Source of the DNA: Candidatus Gastranaerophilales bacterium
Lineage (GTDB): Bacteria > Cyanobacteriota > Vampirovibrionia > Gastranaerophilales > Gastranaerophilaceae
DNA: 32,002 nucleotides
Reading direction: 5' to 3'
Assembly (NCBI GenBank): GCA_944327225.1
Contig: CALVGZ010000021.1
Span: 1 to 32,002, forward strand
Numbering within the stretch: the first letter of the stretch is position 1; each line of letters opens with the position of its first letter. The position numbers were made by a program, and so were the translations under genes. This document shows, piece by piece, positions 25,855-32,002 of this stretch. The notes under the pieces are model-generated. The model searched no databases and was not told where the DNA came from. It was given only the letters and a program-made list of their open reading frames with translations.

Positions 25855-26394
25855 TTACTCAACCTTTACAAAATCATCCTTTAATTTTTTAAAGGTTGAA
25901 AATTGACCACTCTTAGTAATGGCAACCTTTCCTGAACGAACAAACTCTTTTATTCCAAAGGGACGGACTAATTCAGCAAAAGTTTGGACTTTCTTTTCAT
26001 CCCCATCAATTTTTACAGTATAAACTTTTTCATTAACATCCATTATTGTTGCAGACGCTTGTGCAACAATATTCATAAATTCAGCCCTATTTTCATCATT
26101 TACAAATACTTTTAACAATCCTATTTCATATTCTATAGCATCACCTATCGAAAGATTCGCAACTTTAATAACAGGAATTAAACGATTTAATTGCTTACAT
26201 ATTTGCTCTATCACATCTTCATCAGCTTGCGTTACAATTGTTACTCTTGAATATACACTATCCAATGCCGGTGCAACGGTAAGACTCTCAATGTTATAAC
26301 CTCTGCCCGAAAACAAATCAACAATTCTTGATAAAACGCCTACTTCATTTGAAACAAGAACTGAAATTGTATGGCTTACAGTACTATACCCCAT
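25855..26394 (-). CDS. ilvN: Acetolactate synthase small (regulatory) subunit
   Basis: This is the regulatory subunit of acetohydroxyacid synthase, which activates IlvB and confers feedback inhibition by branched-chain amino acids. The N-terminal ACT domain (about residues 4-75) contains SHTISVLVSNEVGVLSRI and SGRGYNIESLTVAP, the family signature. A second conserved domain follows. Length is 179 residues. Two ATGs are possible. The one at 26394 overlaps the ilvB stop as TAATG and has AAGGA six bases upstream, so it is preferred to 26400. It is translationally coupled to ilvB. Confidence 0.95.
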   Translation of the reverse strand: MGYSTVSHTISVLVSNEVGVLSRIVDLFSGRGYNIESLTVAPALDSVYSRVTIVTQADEDVIEQICKQLNRLIPVIKVANLSIGDAIEYEIGLLKVFVNDENRAEFMNIVAQASATIMDVNEKVYTVKIDGDEKKVQTFAELVRPFGIKEFVRSGKVAITKSGQFSTFKKLKDDFVKVE

Positions 26395-28103
26395 TAGCAT
26401 TCCTTTCTTGAAAGTAAAACTCTATCAATCGGCTCACCCGCCAAAACCCAAGGATAAACCATTTCAAAATTTTCACAAACAAAATCAATTAAACAAGGCC
26501 CCTTAAATTCAATCGCTTTCTTTAGTGCAGGTATAATCTCATCTTCCTTTTGAACTCTAATACCCAAAGCTCCATAGCTTTCCGCCAATTTTACAAAATC
26601 AGGAGAAGAAATTTTTGTCTGAGAATAATGTTCATTATAAATTTTTTCTTGCCATTGACGAACCATACCTAAATACCCGTTATTAATGATGCAGTTTATA
26701 ACTTTAAATTTATAATCAACACAAGTCATCAACTCTTGAATATTCATTTGTATTGAACCGTCACCAGCAATATTTAAAACATAAGAATCTTTTTTTGCAA
26801 CAGCTGCACCCATTGCGGCAGGAAACCCAAATCCCATAGTACCAAGACCACCTGATGTAATCAATTTTCTGGGTTTATTAAATTTAAAATTCTGAGCAGT
26901 CCACATCTGGTGCTGTCCGACTTCGGTAGCAACTATAGGTTCGTCTTTTTTTGTAAATTCGTATATTGTTTCAAGAACAGTAATTGCACTCAATTTATCG
27001 GATATTTTTTGAGGAATTGCAACTTTCTTTTTCCATTCAGATATATCTTTAAACCACTTTTCTTTTTGCTCGACGTTAATTTTATGATGAGATTTTGACA
27101 ATTCAAAAAGCATGGTATTCAAAACATTTTTTATATCTCCTACAATTGGAATTGTAGCTTTTACATTTTTTGAAATCGAGCAAGGATCAATATCTATATG
27201 AATAACTTGAGCATCTCGTGCAAAAGTTTTAAGACAGCCCGTAATTCTATCAGAAAATCTTGTACCAATCGCAAAAATTACGTCTGCATTTGAAACAGTA
27301 AGATTAGCACAATAATTTCCATGCATTCCCATCATTCCAAGACTTGTTTCCAAAGAATCAGGATAAGTTCCCGTTCCCATTAAAGTATGTACAACGGGAA
27401 TATGTAGTCTTGTTGCCAATTCCGTTAATTCTTTATTGGAATTTGAAGCAACCACACCGCCTCCCGAAATAATAACAGGTCTTTTCGCATTGAACAATGT
27501 CTGTAAAGCTCTTTGAATTTGAAGAGGATGACCCTTATAATTTGGATTATATCCAACCAATTCAACATTTTTAGGATAATTAAACGTATACTTAGCATTA
27601 AACACATCAACAGGAATATCTATAACTACAGGTCCTTTTTTGCCGGTTGTAGCAATATAAAAAGCTTCTTTAACAATTCTTGCCAAATCCTTAACATCTT
27701 TAACAAGATAATTATGTTTGCAACAAGAGCGGGTAATACCAACAATATCTGCCTCTTGAAAAGCGTCACCGCCAATCAATTTTGAATTAACTTGACCTGT
27801 GATAAGAACCATGGGTGTACCGTCATAATAAGCATTAGCTAAGCCCGTAATAGTATTACATGCCCCAGGGCCCGATGTAACTATTGCAACACCAGCCTTT
27901 CCAGAAACTCTAGCATATCCTTCAGCAGCATGCACTGCAGCTTGCTCATGTCTTACCAAGTAATGTTTTATGTCATTTTGCATATACAAAGCATCATATA
28001 ACGGAAGGACAACTCCGCCGGGGTAACCGAAAACTTCTTCCACGCCCTCTTTTAACAAAGATTTCAATAAAATTTCCGCTCCGGAGTACATCTGCTTATT
28101 CAT
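26394..28103 (-). CDS. ilvB: Acetolactate synthase large (catalytic) subunit
   Basis: This thiamine-diphosphate enzyme condenses two pyruvates, or pyruvate and 2-oxobutyrate, in the first common step of valine, leucine and isoleucine synthesis. The start region VFGYPGGVVLPLYDAL and RHEQAAVHAAEGYAR holds the ThDP-activating glutamate. TSGPGACN and the FAD-contacting LGMMGMHG follow. The C-terminal ThDP/Mg motif is GDGSIQMNIQEL, followed by NNGYLGMVRQWQ. Length is 569 residues, usual for the family. AGGAA lies six bases before the ATG. TATAAT occurs on this strand at 28147-28142, a likely -10, but its -35 is not convincing. Confidence 0.97.
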   Translation of the reverse strand: MNKQMYSGAEILLKSLLKEGVEEVFGYPGGVVLPLYDALYMQNDIKHYLVRHEQAAVHAAEGYARVSGKAGVAIVTSGPGACNTITGLANAYYDGTPMVLITGQVNSKLIGGDAFQEADIVGITRSCCKHNYLVKDVKDLARIVKEAFYIATTGKKGPVVIDIPVDVFNAKYTFNYPKNVELVGYNPNYKGHPLQIQRALQTLFNAKRPVIISGGGVVASNSNKELTELATRLHIPVVHTLMGTGTYPDSLETSLGMMGMHGNYCANLTVSNADVIFAIGTRFSDRITGCLKTFARDAQVIHIDIDPCSISKNVKATIPIVGDIKNVLNTMLFELSKSHHKINVEQKEKWFKDISEWKKKVAIPQKISDKLSAITVLETIYEFTKKDEPIVATEVGQHQMWTAQNFKFNKPRKLITSGGLGTMGFGFPAAMGAAVAKKDSYVLNIAGDGSIQMNIQELMTCVDYKFKVINCIINNGYLGMVRQWQEKIYNEHYSQTKISSPDFVKLAESYGALGIRVQKEDEIIPALKKAIEFKGPCLIDFVCENFEMVYPWVLAGEPIDRVLLSRKEC

Positions 28104-28242
28104 TTACAATTCCTATCAGCTACAAATTACATCCCAGAAATATTATAACAGTAAAAAAGGCATAATTTCCAAATGTAAAATTTTTTAAACATTTAAAATC
28201 AGACGCAATTTTTAAAATATAATTATCGAAGGAGTTAATAAA

Positions 28243-28854
28243 ATGTTTGACTATATTAGAGGAATTTTGATAAACAAATCCTATCCGTATTGCACTATAG
28301 AATGCGGCAATATAGGCTATCTTATTCTTATCAACAAAAGGACATGCACTAATCTTGGCGAGATAAACAAAGAAATCAAAATATATACAAAATTAATTCA
28401 CAAAGAAGATAATATGACCCTTTGCGGCTTTAAAAACAGAGAAGATAGAGTTATATTTGATGTTTTAACATCAGTATCAGGAATTGGAACAAAAGTTGCT
28501 TTTTTACTTTTGGATGAATTTGAAACAACCGAACTCATTAACGCAGTTATTGATGAAAACTATAAATTAATCTCAAGAACAAAAGGCATAGGCTTAAAAA
28601 TGGCTCAAAAAATTGTACTTGAGCTAAAAGATAAGCTAACAAAAATAGATACATCAACTGAAATCTTATCATCCAAAACAAACAATTCAAACATTTCAAA
28701 AGAAACCGTAACGCAAGCTCAAACAATACTTCAATCATTAGGATACAACCAAAGCGAATACCAAAATGCTCTTGAAAATGCTCTCAAAAAACTTGAAAAA
28801 GATGACCCGCAAGAGCTATTGAAAAATGTACTAGAAATGCTTTCAATATTTTAA
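28243..28854 (+). CDS. ruvA: Holliday junction branch migration protein RuvA
   Basis: RuvA tetramers bind four-way junctions and load the RuvB motor. The OB-fold domain I (MFDYIRGILINK...) is followed by two helix-hairpin-helix motifs, SGIGTKVAF and KGIGLKMAQKIVLELKDKL, and after a linker (about 140-155) by the C-terminal domain III that contacts RuvB. Length is 203 residues, as expected. GAAGGAG precedes the ATG. glgA follows 12 bases later with a stop-overlapping ribosome binding site, so the two share a transcript. ruvB and ruvC are not in the window. Confidence 0.96.
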   Translation: MFDYIRGILINKSYPYCTIECGNIGYLILINKRTCTNLGEINKEIKIYTKLIHKEDNMTLCGFKNREDRVIFDVLTSVSGIGTKVAFLLLDEFETTELINAVIDENYKLISRTKGIGLKMAQKIVLELKDKLTKIDTSTEILSSKTNNSNISKETVTQAQTILQSLGYNQSEYQNALENALKKLEKDDPQELLKNVLEMLSIF

Positions 28855-28866
28855 AAGGATAGAATT

Positions 28867-30324
28867 ATGAATTTAAAAATTTTTAAAAAACAAAAAAAAG
28901 AACTGAGGGTACTTTTTGCTTCCGCTGAAGTTGCACCATTTTCAAAGGTTGGAGGATTAGCGGATGTAGTTGGGGAATTACCCGTATATCTGGACAAAGA
29001 AGATGTCGAGTGTGCTATTTTTACACCATTATACGGATGTATCGATCAAAACAAATACAACATAAAAGAAATCGAAAATTCAGAATTAAAAATTAATATG
29101 GGACATTCACAACATATTTTTAAATTAAAAATGACGGAAATTCCAAAAACAAAAGTCAAAATCTTTTTTATTGACAATCCAAAATATTTTTCTTGTTTTA
29201 ATGTGGTGTATCCCAAATGGTGCGATGAAATGTATGAAATGCAAAGATATGTTTCATTCAACCTTGCGGTTCTTGAATATGCCAAATTATTAAATTTTAA
29301 ACCAGACATAATCCACGCAAACGACTGGCATACGGCAATGCTTCCGATTTACTTAAAATCAAATTATAAATTTGATGAATTTTACAAAGATACAAAAACA
29401 GTATTCACTATTCACAATTTGGCATACCAAGGTGAATGTGACAAAGCAATAATTGATTTTGCAAATATGCGCTGGGATAATGTTTATAAAGACAATTGCA
29501 TTGAACATTACGGAAAAGTAAACTGGCTAAAGGGTGCATTATATTGTGCGGATAAAATCACAACAGTTTCTCCAAGATATGCTCAAGAAATATTAGGTTC
29601 AGACTTTGGAGAAGGTATGGATTATACTCTAAGAGGTCAAACATATAAACTTTGCGGAATTTTAAACGGTATTGAATACGACAAAAAACCATTTAATATT
29701 AAAGAAAAGCCTGAATTTAAAGAAAGAATACAAAAAGCATTTGGCTTACCAATAAATCCGCACAGGCCTTTAATTGCAATGATTTCGAGACTTGTATATC
29801 AAAAAGGACTTGACTTAATTGATTTTGCAAAATTTGAGCTTATGAAACTTCCTTGCGATTTTGTTTTCCTTGGAACAGGCGAAGAAGGATATCAAAATAT
29901 GCTCATCTGGGCTTCAAATAATTCGCCGAATATAAGAGCTTGGATTGATTTTAAAGCAGATTTATCAAACGATATTTATAAGGCTTCGGATTTATTTTTA
30001 ATGCCGAGTTTATTTGAACCTTGCGGTATTTCACAAATGATTGCCATGAAATATGGTTCAGCACCAATTGTGAGAGCGGTTGGCGGTCTGGATGATACAG
30101 TTATAGCCTACCCCAACGAAAAAGCAACAGGTTTTAAATTCTTAGGATACGATGCTCAATCAATGATAAACGAAATTAAAAACGGAATCTGGACATATTA
30201 CGACAGAAAAGAAGATTTTAAAAATATAGTAAAAAACTGCATAAATACAAAATTTACTTGGGAAGAATCTGCAAAAAAATATAAATTCTTATATTTAGAT
30301 GTACTAAATAGAAAAAACTTTTAA
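28867..30324 (+). CDS. glgA: Glycogen (starch) synthase, GT5
   Basis: GlgA extends alpha-1,4-glucan chains from ADP-glucose. The N-terminal KVGGLADVVGELP holds the nucleotide-sugar-binding KxGGL motif. HANDWHTA, VFTIHNLAYQG and the C-terminal MPSLFEPCGISQMIAMKYGS with VRAVGGLDDTV are standard GT5 motifs. Length is 485 residues. AAGGA lies upstream of the ATG and overlaps the ruvA stop. It implies storage of glycogen or a related glucan; no other glycogen gene is in the window. Confidence 0.96.
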   Translation: MNLKIFKKQKKELRVLFASAEVAPFSKVGGLADVVGELPVYLDKEDVECAIFTPLYGCIDQNKYNIKEIENSELKINMGHSQHIFKLKMTEIPKTKVKIFFIDNPKYFSCFNVVYPKWCDEMYEMQRYVSFNLAVLEYAKLLNFKPDIIHANDWHTAMLPIYLKSNYKFDEFYKDTKTVFTIHNLAYQGECDKAIIDFANMRWDNVYKDNCIEHYGKVNWLKGALYCADKITTVSPRYAQEILGSDFGEGMDYTLRGQTYKLCGILNGIEYDKKPFNIKEKPEFKERIQKAFGLPINPHRPLIAMISRLVYQKGLDLIDFAKFELMKLPCDFVFLGTGEEGYQNMLIWASNNSPNIRAWIDFKADLSNDIYKASDLFLMPSLFEPCGISQMIAMKYGSAPIVRAVGGLDDTVIAYPNEKATGFKFLGYDAQSMINEIKNGIWTYYDRKEDFKNIVKNCINTKFTWEESAKKYKFLYLDVLNRKNF

Positions 30325-30343
30325 AAAAAGCCCCAAAAGGGGC
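30323..30343 (-). terminator. Rho-independent terminator for the leftward HTH gene
   Basis: Reading leftward, GCCCC-TTTT-GGGGC (30343-30330) is followed by seven T (30329-30323). The T run is on the minus strand only, so it ends the leftward regulator gene that stops at 30381. It lies immediately behind the glgA stop; on the plus strand the hairpin is not followed by T. Confidence 0.8.
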
Positions 30344-30380
30344 ATGAAAATCGAATAAGTAGAGAGTTAATAAGTATAAA

Positions 30381-30764
30381 TTATTTTTTCAAAAAATCTT
30401 CACCTCTTTTTAACCAAAAAGAACAGTTTTTCTTATTGTCGAAATTATTTATAATAGATTTCAATATTGTGGTCAGTTGTAAAATTTCATCAGATAATTT
30501 TTCAATTTTAGCATCTCTTTTTAGGATTTTATTTCTATTTTCATTTATAACTTCGCCAAATACACTCAAAATAAATTCAAATCTTGTTTTTGCACTATAT
30601 CTTTCAAAAAGACTATTCATGCGGTTTGATACGGTTGATTGAGAATAATTTAATTTTTTTGCAATTTGTGCAATCGTAAGTCCGCTAAATATACACTTGG
30701 TAATAAGTTTATGTTCTTCCAGCAGTTTTTTATTATAAACCTTCTTCATAATTCTTAATTCCAT
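30381..30764 (-). CDS. Small HTH protein, LuxR/GerE-like
   Basis: The middle of the protein holds a helix-turn-helix of the LuxR/sigma-region-4 kind: SGLTIAQIAKKLNYSQSTVSNRMNSLFERY. A following helical tail (ENRNKILKRDAKIEKLSDEILQL) looks like a coiled coil, which may mediate dimers. It has no receiver or ligand domain, so it is a DNA-binding stand-alone regulator. Starts at ATG 30764 or 30749 are both possible; the second gives MKKVYNKKL with GGAA upstream. It diverges from an XRE-family regulator across a 104-base region with repeats. Target genes unknown. Confidence 0.75.
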   Translation of the reverse strand: MELRIMKKVYNKKLLEEHKLITKCIFSGLTIAQIAKKLNYSQSTVSNRMNSLFERYSAKTRFEFILSVFGEVINENRNKILKRDAKIEKLSDEILQLTTILKSIINNFDNKKNCSFWLKRGEDFLKK

Positions 30765-30771
30765 CAATACA

Positions 30772-30847
30772 ATTTGTAAATTAACAGTTTATTATGTTAT
30801 AATGTAATTGACATTATGTATTAACAGTACACTATATATTTACAAAT
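30772..30847. promoter_or_regulatory. Divergent promoter/operator region with nested repeats
   Basis: The 104-base gap between two regulator genes holds a 10-base inverted pair (ATTTGTAAAT at 30772-30781, ATTTACAAAT at 30838-30847). It also holds a 9-base direct repeat ATTAACAGT (30780-30788 and 30820-30828, 40 bases apart) and a hairpin-like ATAATGT/ACATTAT (30799-30805, 30811-30817). TTGACA at 30808-30813 with CTATAT at 30832-30837 (18-base spacer) is a likely promoter for the rightward XRE gene. Confidence 0.5.
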
Positions 30848-30868
30848 GTCAAGCGTTGGTTTATTAAT

Positions 30869-31180
30869 ATGGATAAATTTTCTATGGAAAATATTGGAAT
30901 TAGATTTAAAAACGTGAGAAAACTTTTAAAAAAGTCACAAGATGAGCTTGCAATAGAACTTGGCATTACAAAACAAGCTATATCCAATATCGAAAACTCA
31001 AAAAGTATGCCCGGACTTTTACTTTTGAGTAAATTATTGATTGACTATGATATTAATTTAAACTATATTATTGCGGGCATTGGCGATATTTTTATGGAAA
31101 AAGAAAAAACATATAAAACCCTAAGAACGTCATTAATAGAAGAGGTAGAACGCCTGTTGGATTCAAGAGGAATTAAGTAA
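30869..31180 (+). CDS. XRE-family transcription regulator
   Basis: This 103-residue protein is a Cro/CI-type HTH domain and little else. The helix-turn-helix reads SQDELAIELGITKQAISNIENSKSMP (about residues 23-48), with the usual Q-A-I-S-N-I-E recognition helix. A short helical tail follows and may dimerise. The C-terminal EEVERLLDSRGIK is charged. It probably regulates its own promoter and perhaps its divergent neighbour through the repeats in between. It could also act on the repeat protein 97 bases downstream. No phage or toxin partner is visible. Confidence 0.85.
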   Translation: MDKFSMENIGIRFKNVRKLLKKSQDELAIELGITKQAISNIENSKSMPGLLLLSKLLIDYDINLNYIIAGIGDIFMEKEKTYKTLRTSLIEEVERLLDSRGIK

Positions 31181-31221
31181 ATTTTTAAGTTTTGTAAATT
31201 TTTTTTAAAGGTAACTAAAGT

Positions 31222-31255
31222 ACACTTATTTTTTACCGTAAATACGATTAAGTGT
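31222..31255. repeat. 7-base inverted repeat before the repeat-protein gene
   Basis: ACACTTA (31222-31228) and TAAGTGT (31249-31255) form an inverted pair with a 20-base spacer, just upstream of the AAGGAG ribosome binding site at 31266-31271. It could be an operator or a weak leader structure. Confidence 0.3.
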
Positions 31256-31277
31256 GTAAAATAATAAGGAGTGACCC

Positions 31278-32002
31278 ATGTCCGACAGTTTAATCAAAAA
31301 AATACAAGCAGCACAAGAAGCTGTAGCTAAAGCAAGATCAGAAAGTACTACACTAGGGCAAAATGCAAGCAAAGCAGTTATCAGTTCAAAAGACATTCCG
31401 GATAATACTTCTGTATTTTCACAAGAAGATTTTATAAACAGGCTTGTCGGAACTGGAAATACAGATGAAAACGGAGATTCCGTTGAAGGACTAGGTTTTA
31501 CAGAAGATGAAGCAGAAGCTATCTGGAATCTGCTAAATTTGGACGATGAGGGAGAAAGCGAAGGAGTACTGGATACTAATGAAATAAATTTCTGGGTAAG
31601 TAATTTCGGACAAAATGAAGACCCGGAAAATGCAATTGGAAATGACGAACTTTCCATATCGGAACTTTTGTCAGCATTGGGTAATCCTGATACAGAGAAC
31701 AATTCAATCGATGAAGACAGTTTAATCAACTCAATAGAAGATTTTTTGGAATCTAAAGGTATAAATCCAACTCGCGAACAAATGGAACAATGGGTAGGTA
31801 CAGCAATAGCAGCAACAAAACAAGAAGGAACAACAAACAATAATGCAGCAGATGGTACAAGCATAACAATTGTCGGAGAAGAACAAGTAACAGGTACCGA
31901 GCACAAAGATGACGCAACACAAGGTGGCAGCACTACAGATGGTACAAGAATAACAATTGTCGGAGAAGAACAAGTAACAGGTACCGAGCACAAAGATGAC
32001 GC
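31278..32002 (+). CDS. Acidic repeat-bearing protein, EF-hand-like region (cut by window end)
   Basis: The frame is open from the ATG at 31278, preceded by AAGGAG, to the window edge (at least 241 residues). There is no classical signal peptide; it starts MSDSLIKKIQAAQEAVAKAR. Residues about 55-120 contain Asp/Asn/Glu-rich loops (NTDENGDSVEGLGFTEDE and NLDDEGESEGVLDTNEI) that resemble EF-hand calcium loops. From residue 192 a 29-residue unit (DGTSITIVGEEQVTGTEHKD...) begins to repeat. The composition is acidic and Thr/Gly-rich. This suggests a long structural or surface protein. A secretion route is not visible. Confidence 0.8.
   Translation, partial: MSDSLIKKIQAAQEAVAKARSESTTLGQNASKAVISSKDIPDNTSVFSQEDFINRLVGTGNTDENGDSVEGLGFTEDEAEAIWNLLNLDDEGESEGVLDTNEINFWVSNFGQNEDPENAIGNDELSISELLSALGNPDTENNSIDEDSLINSIEDFLESKGINPTREQMEQWVGTAIAATKQEGTTNNNAADGTSITIVGEEQVTGTEHKDDATQGGSTTDGTRITIVGEEQVTGTEHKDD
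31851..32002 (+). repeat. 87-base in-frame tandem repeat (two copies seen, second cut)
   Basis: The unit starts at 31851 and again at 31938. Over the 65 bases of the second copy visible, I see one difference (AGC versus AGA, Ser versus Arg). The period is 29 codons, so copy-number change would keep the frame. More copies probably lie beyond the window. Confidence 0.88.

Noticed and set aside
25860-25900. CAACCTTT/AAAGGTTG inverted pair near the end of ilvN
   Set aside because: It lies inside the ilvN coding sequence with a loop of more than 20 bases and no T run, so I do not call a terminator.
30329-30343. GC hairpin as terminator of glgA
   Set aside because: On the plus strand it is followed by ATGAAAA, not T. 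The T run lies on the minus strand, so it belongs to the leftward regulator.
30869-31180. XRE protein as an antitoxin or phage repressor
   Set aside because: No toxin-like ORF, integrase or phage gene lies nearby, so this would be guesswork.
31731-31991. Leftward Cys-rich ORF of 86 codons
   Set aside because: Another antisense shadow of the same tandem repeat; its cysteines come from repeated ACA/GCA codons on the other strand.
31226-31993. Long leftward ORF of 255 codons, Ser/Val/Pro-rich
   Set aside because: It is antisense to the rightward repeat protein, which has AAGGAG before its ATG and sensible acidic composition. The leftward frame is open because the repeat unit happens to lack stops there.

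Overview
The window is compact, AT-rich bacterial chromosome with no mobile element, CRISPR array or rRNA gene visible. Three things point to a flagellated, non-photosynthetic relative of the cyanobacteria, most likely a gut Gastranaerophilales/Vampirovibrionia (Melainabacteria) lineage: very low GC, the efp-accB neighbourhood familiar from cyanobacteria, and a complete flagellar export-gate operon in a genome that also carries bacterial-type glycogen synthase. This is an inference from gene content and order, not a database result. Both strands are densely used, many intergenic gaps are under 30 bp, and several genes use TTG or GTG starts preceded by good ribosome binding sites.

Layout. Positions 1-221 hold the N-terminus of a flagellin, cut by the window edge. 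Positions 440-4717 are a leftward operon: HEAT-like hypothetical, efp, accB (biotin carrier), accC (biotin carboxylase), CCA tRNA nucleotidyltransferase. At 4823-4993 is a 56-residue ORF with a strong ribosome binding site. Positions 5000-7368 are a leftward rsgA - polyprenyl synthase (ispA-like) - DUF212/PAP2-like unit. Diverging from rsgA, a rightward run begins with accD and accA and continues with 21 bp spacing into fliP-fliQ-fliR-flhB-flhA. This is followed by a PilZ protein, a small membrane protein, a HAMP histidine kinase, a receiver/HD-GYP response regulator and a P-loop ATPase (to 18685). The four acetyl-CoA carboxylase subunits are thus all present but split over two units.

Positions 18687-19527 hold two small leftward genes, one of them secreted. 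ndk and tgt (rightward) and a small leftward gene of unknown function follow. rpsL-rpsG (rightward) end at a perfect hairpin terminator, without fusA or tuf. Next come a radical SAM protein and a convergent AAA+ ATPase, tRNA-Pro(GGG), a secreted-protein gene whose signal peptide is out of frame by one base in a 7-A run, ilvB-ilvN (leftward), and ruvA-glgA (rightward). The end of the window holds a divergent pair of small transcription regulators separated by a repeat-rich operator region, and the start of a long repeat-bearing acidic protein that runs off the edge.

The most system-like part is 14408-18685. A c-di-GMP receptor, a sensor kinase, an HD-GYP response regulator and an ATPase are translationally coupled to each other and sit directly behind the flagellar export gate. 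The HD-GYP domain has arginine where the first metal-binding histidine is expected.
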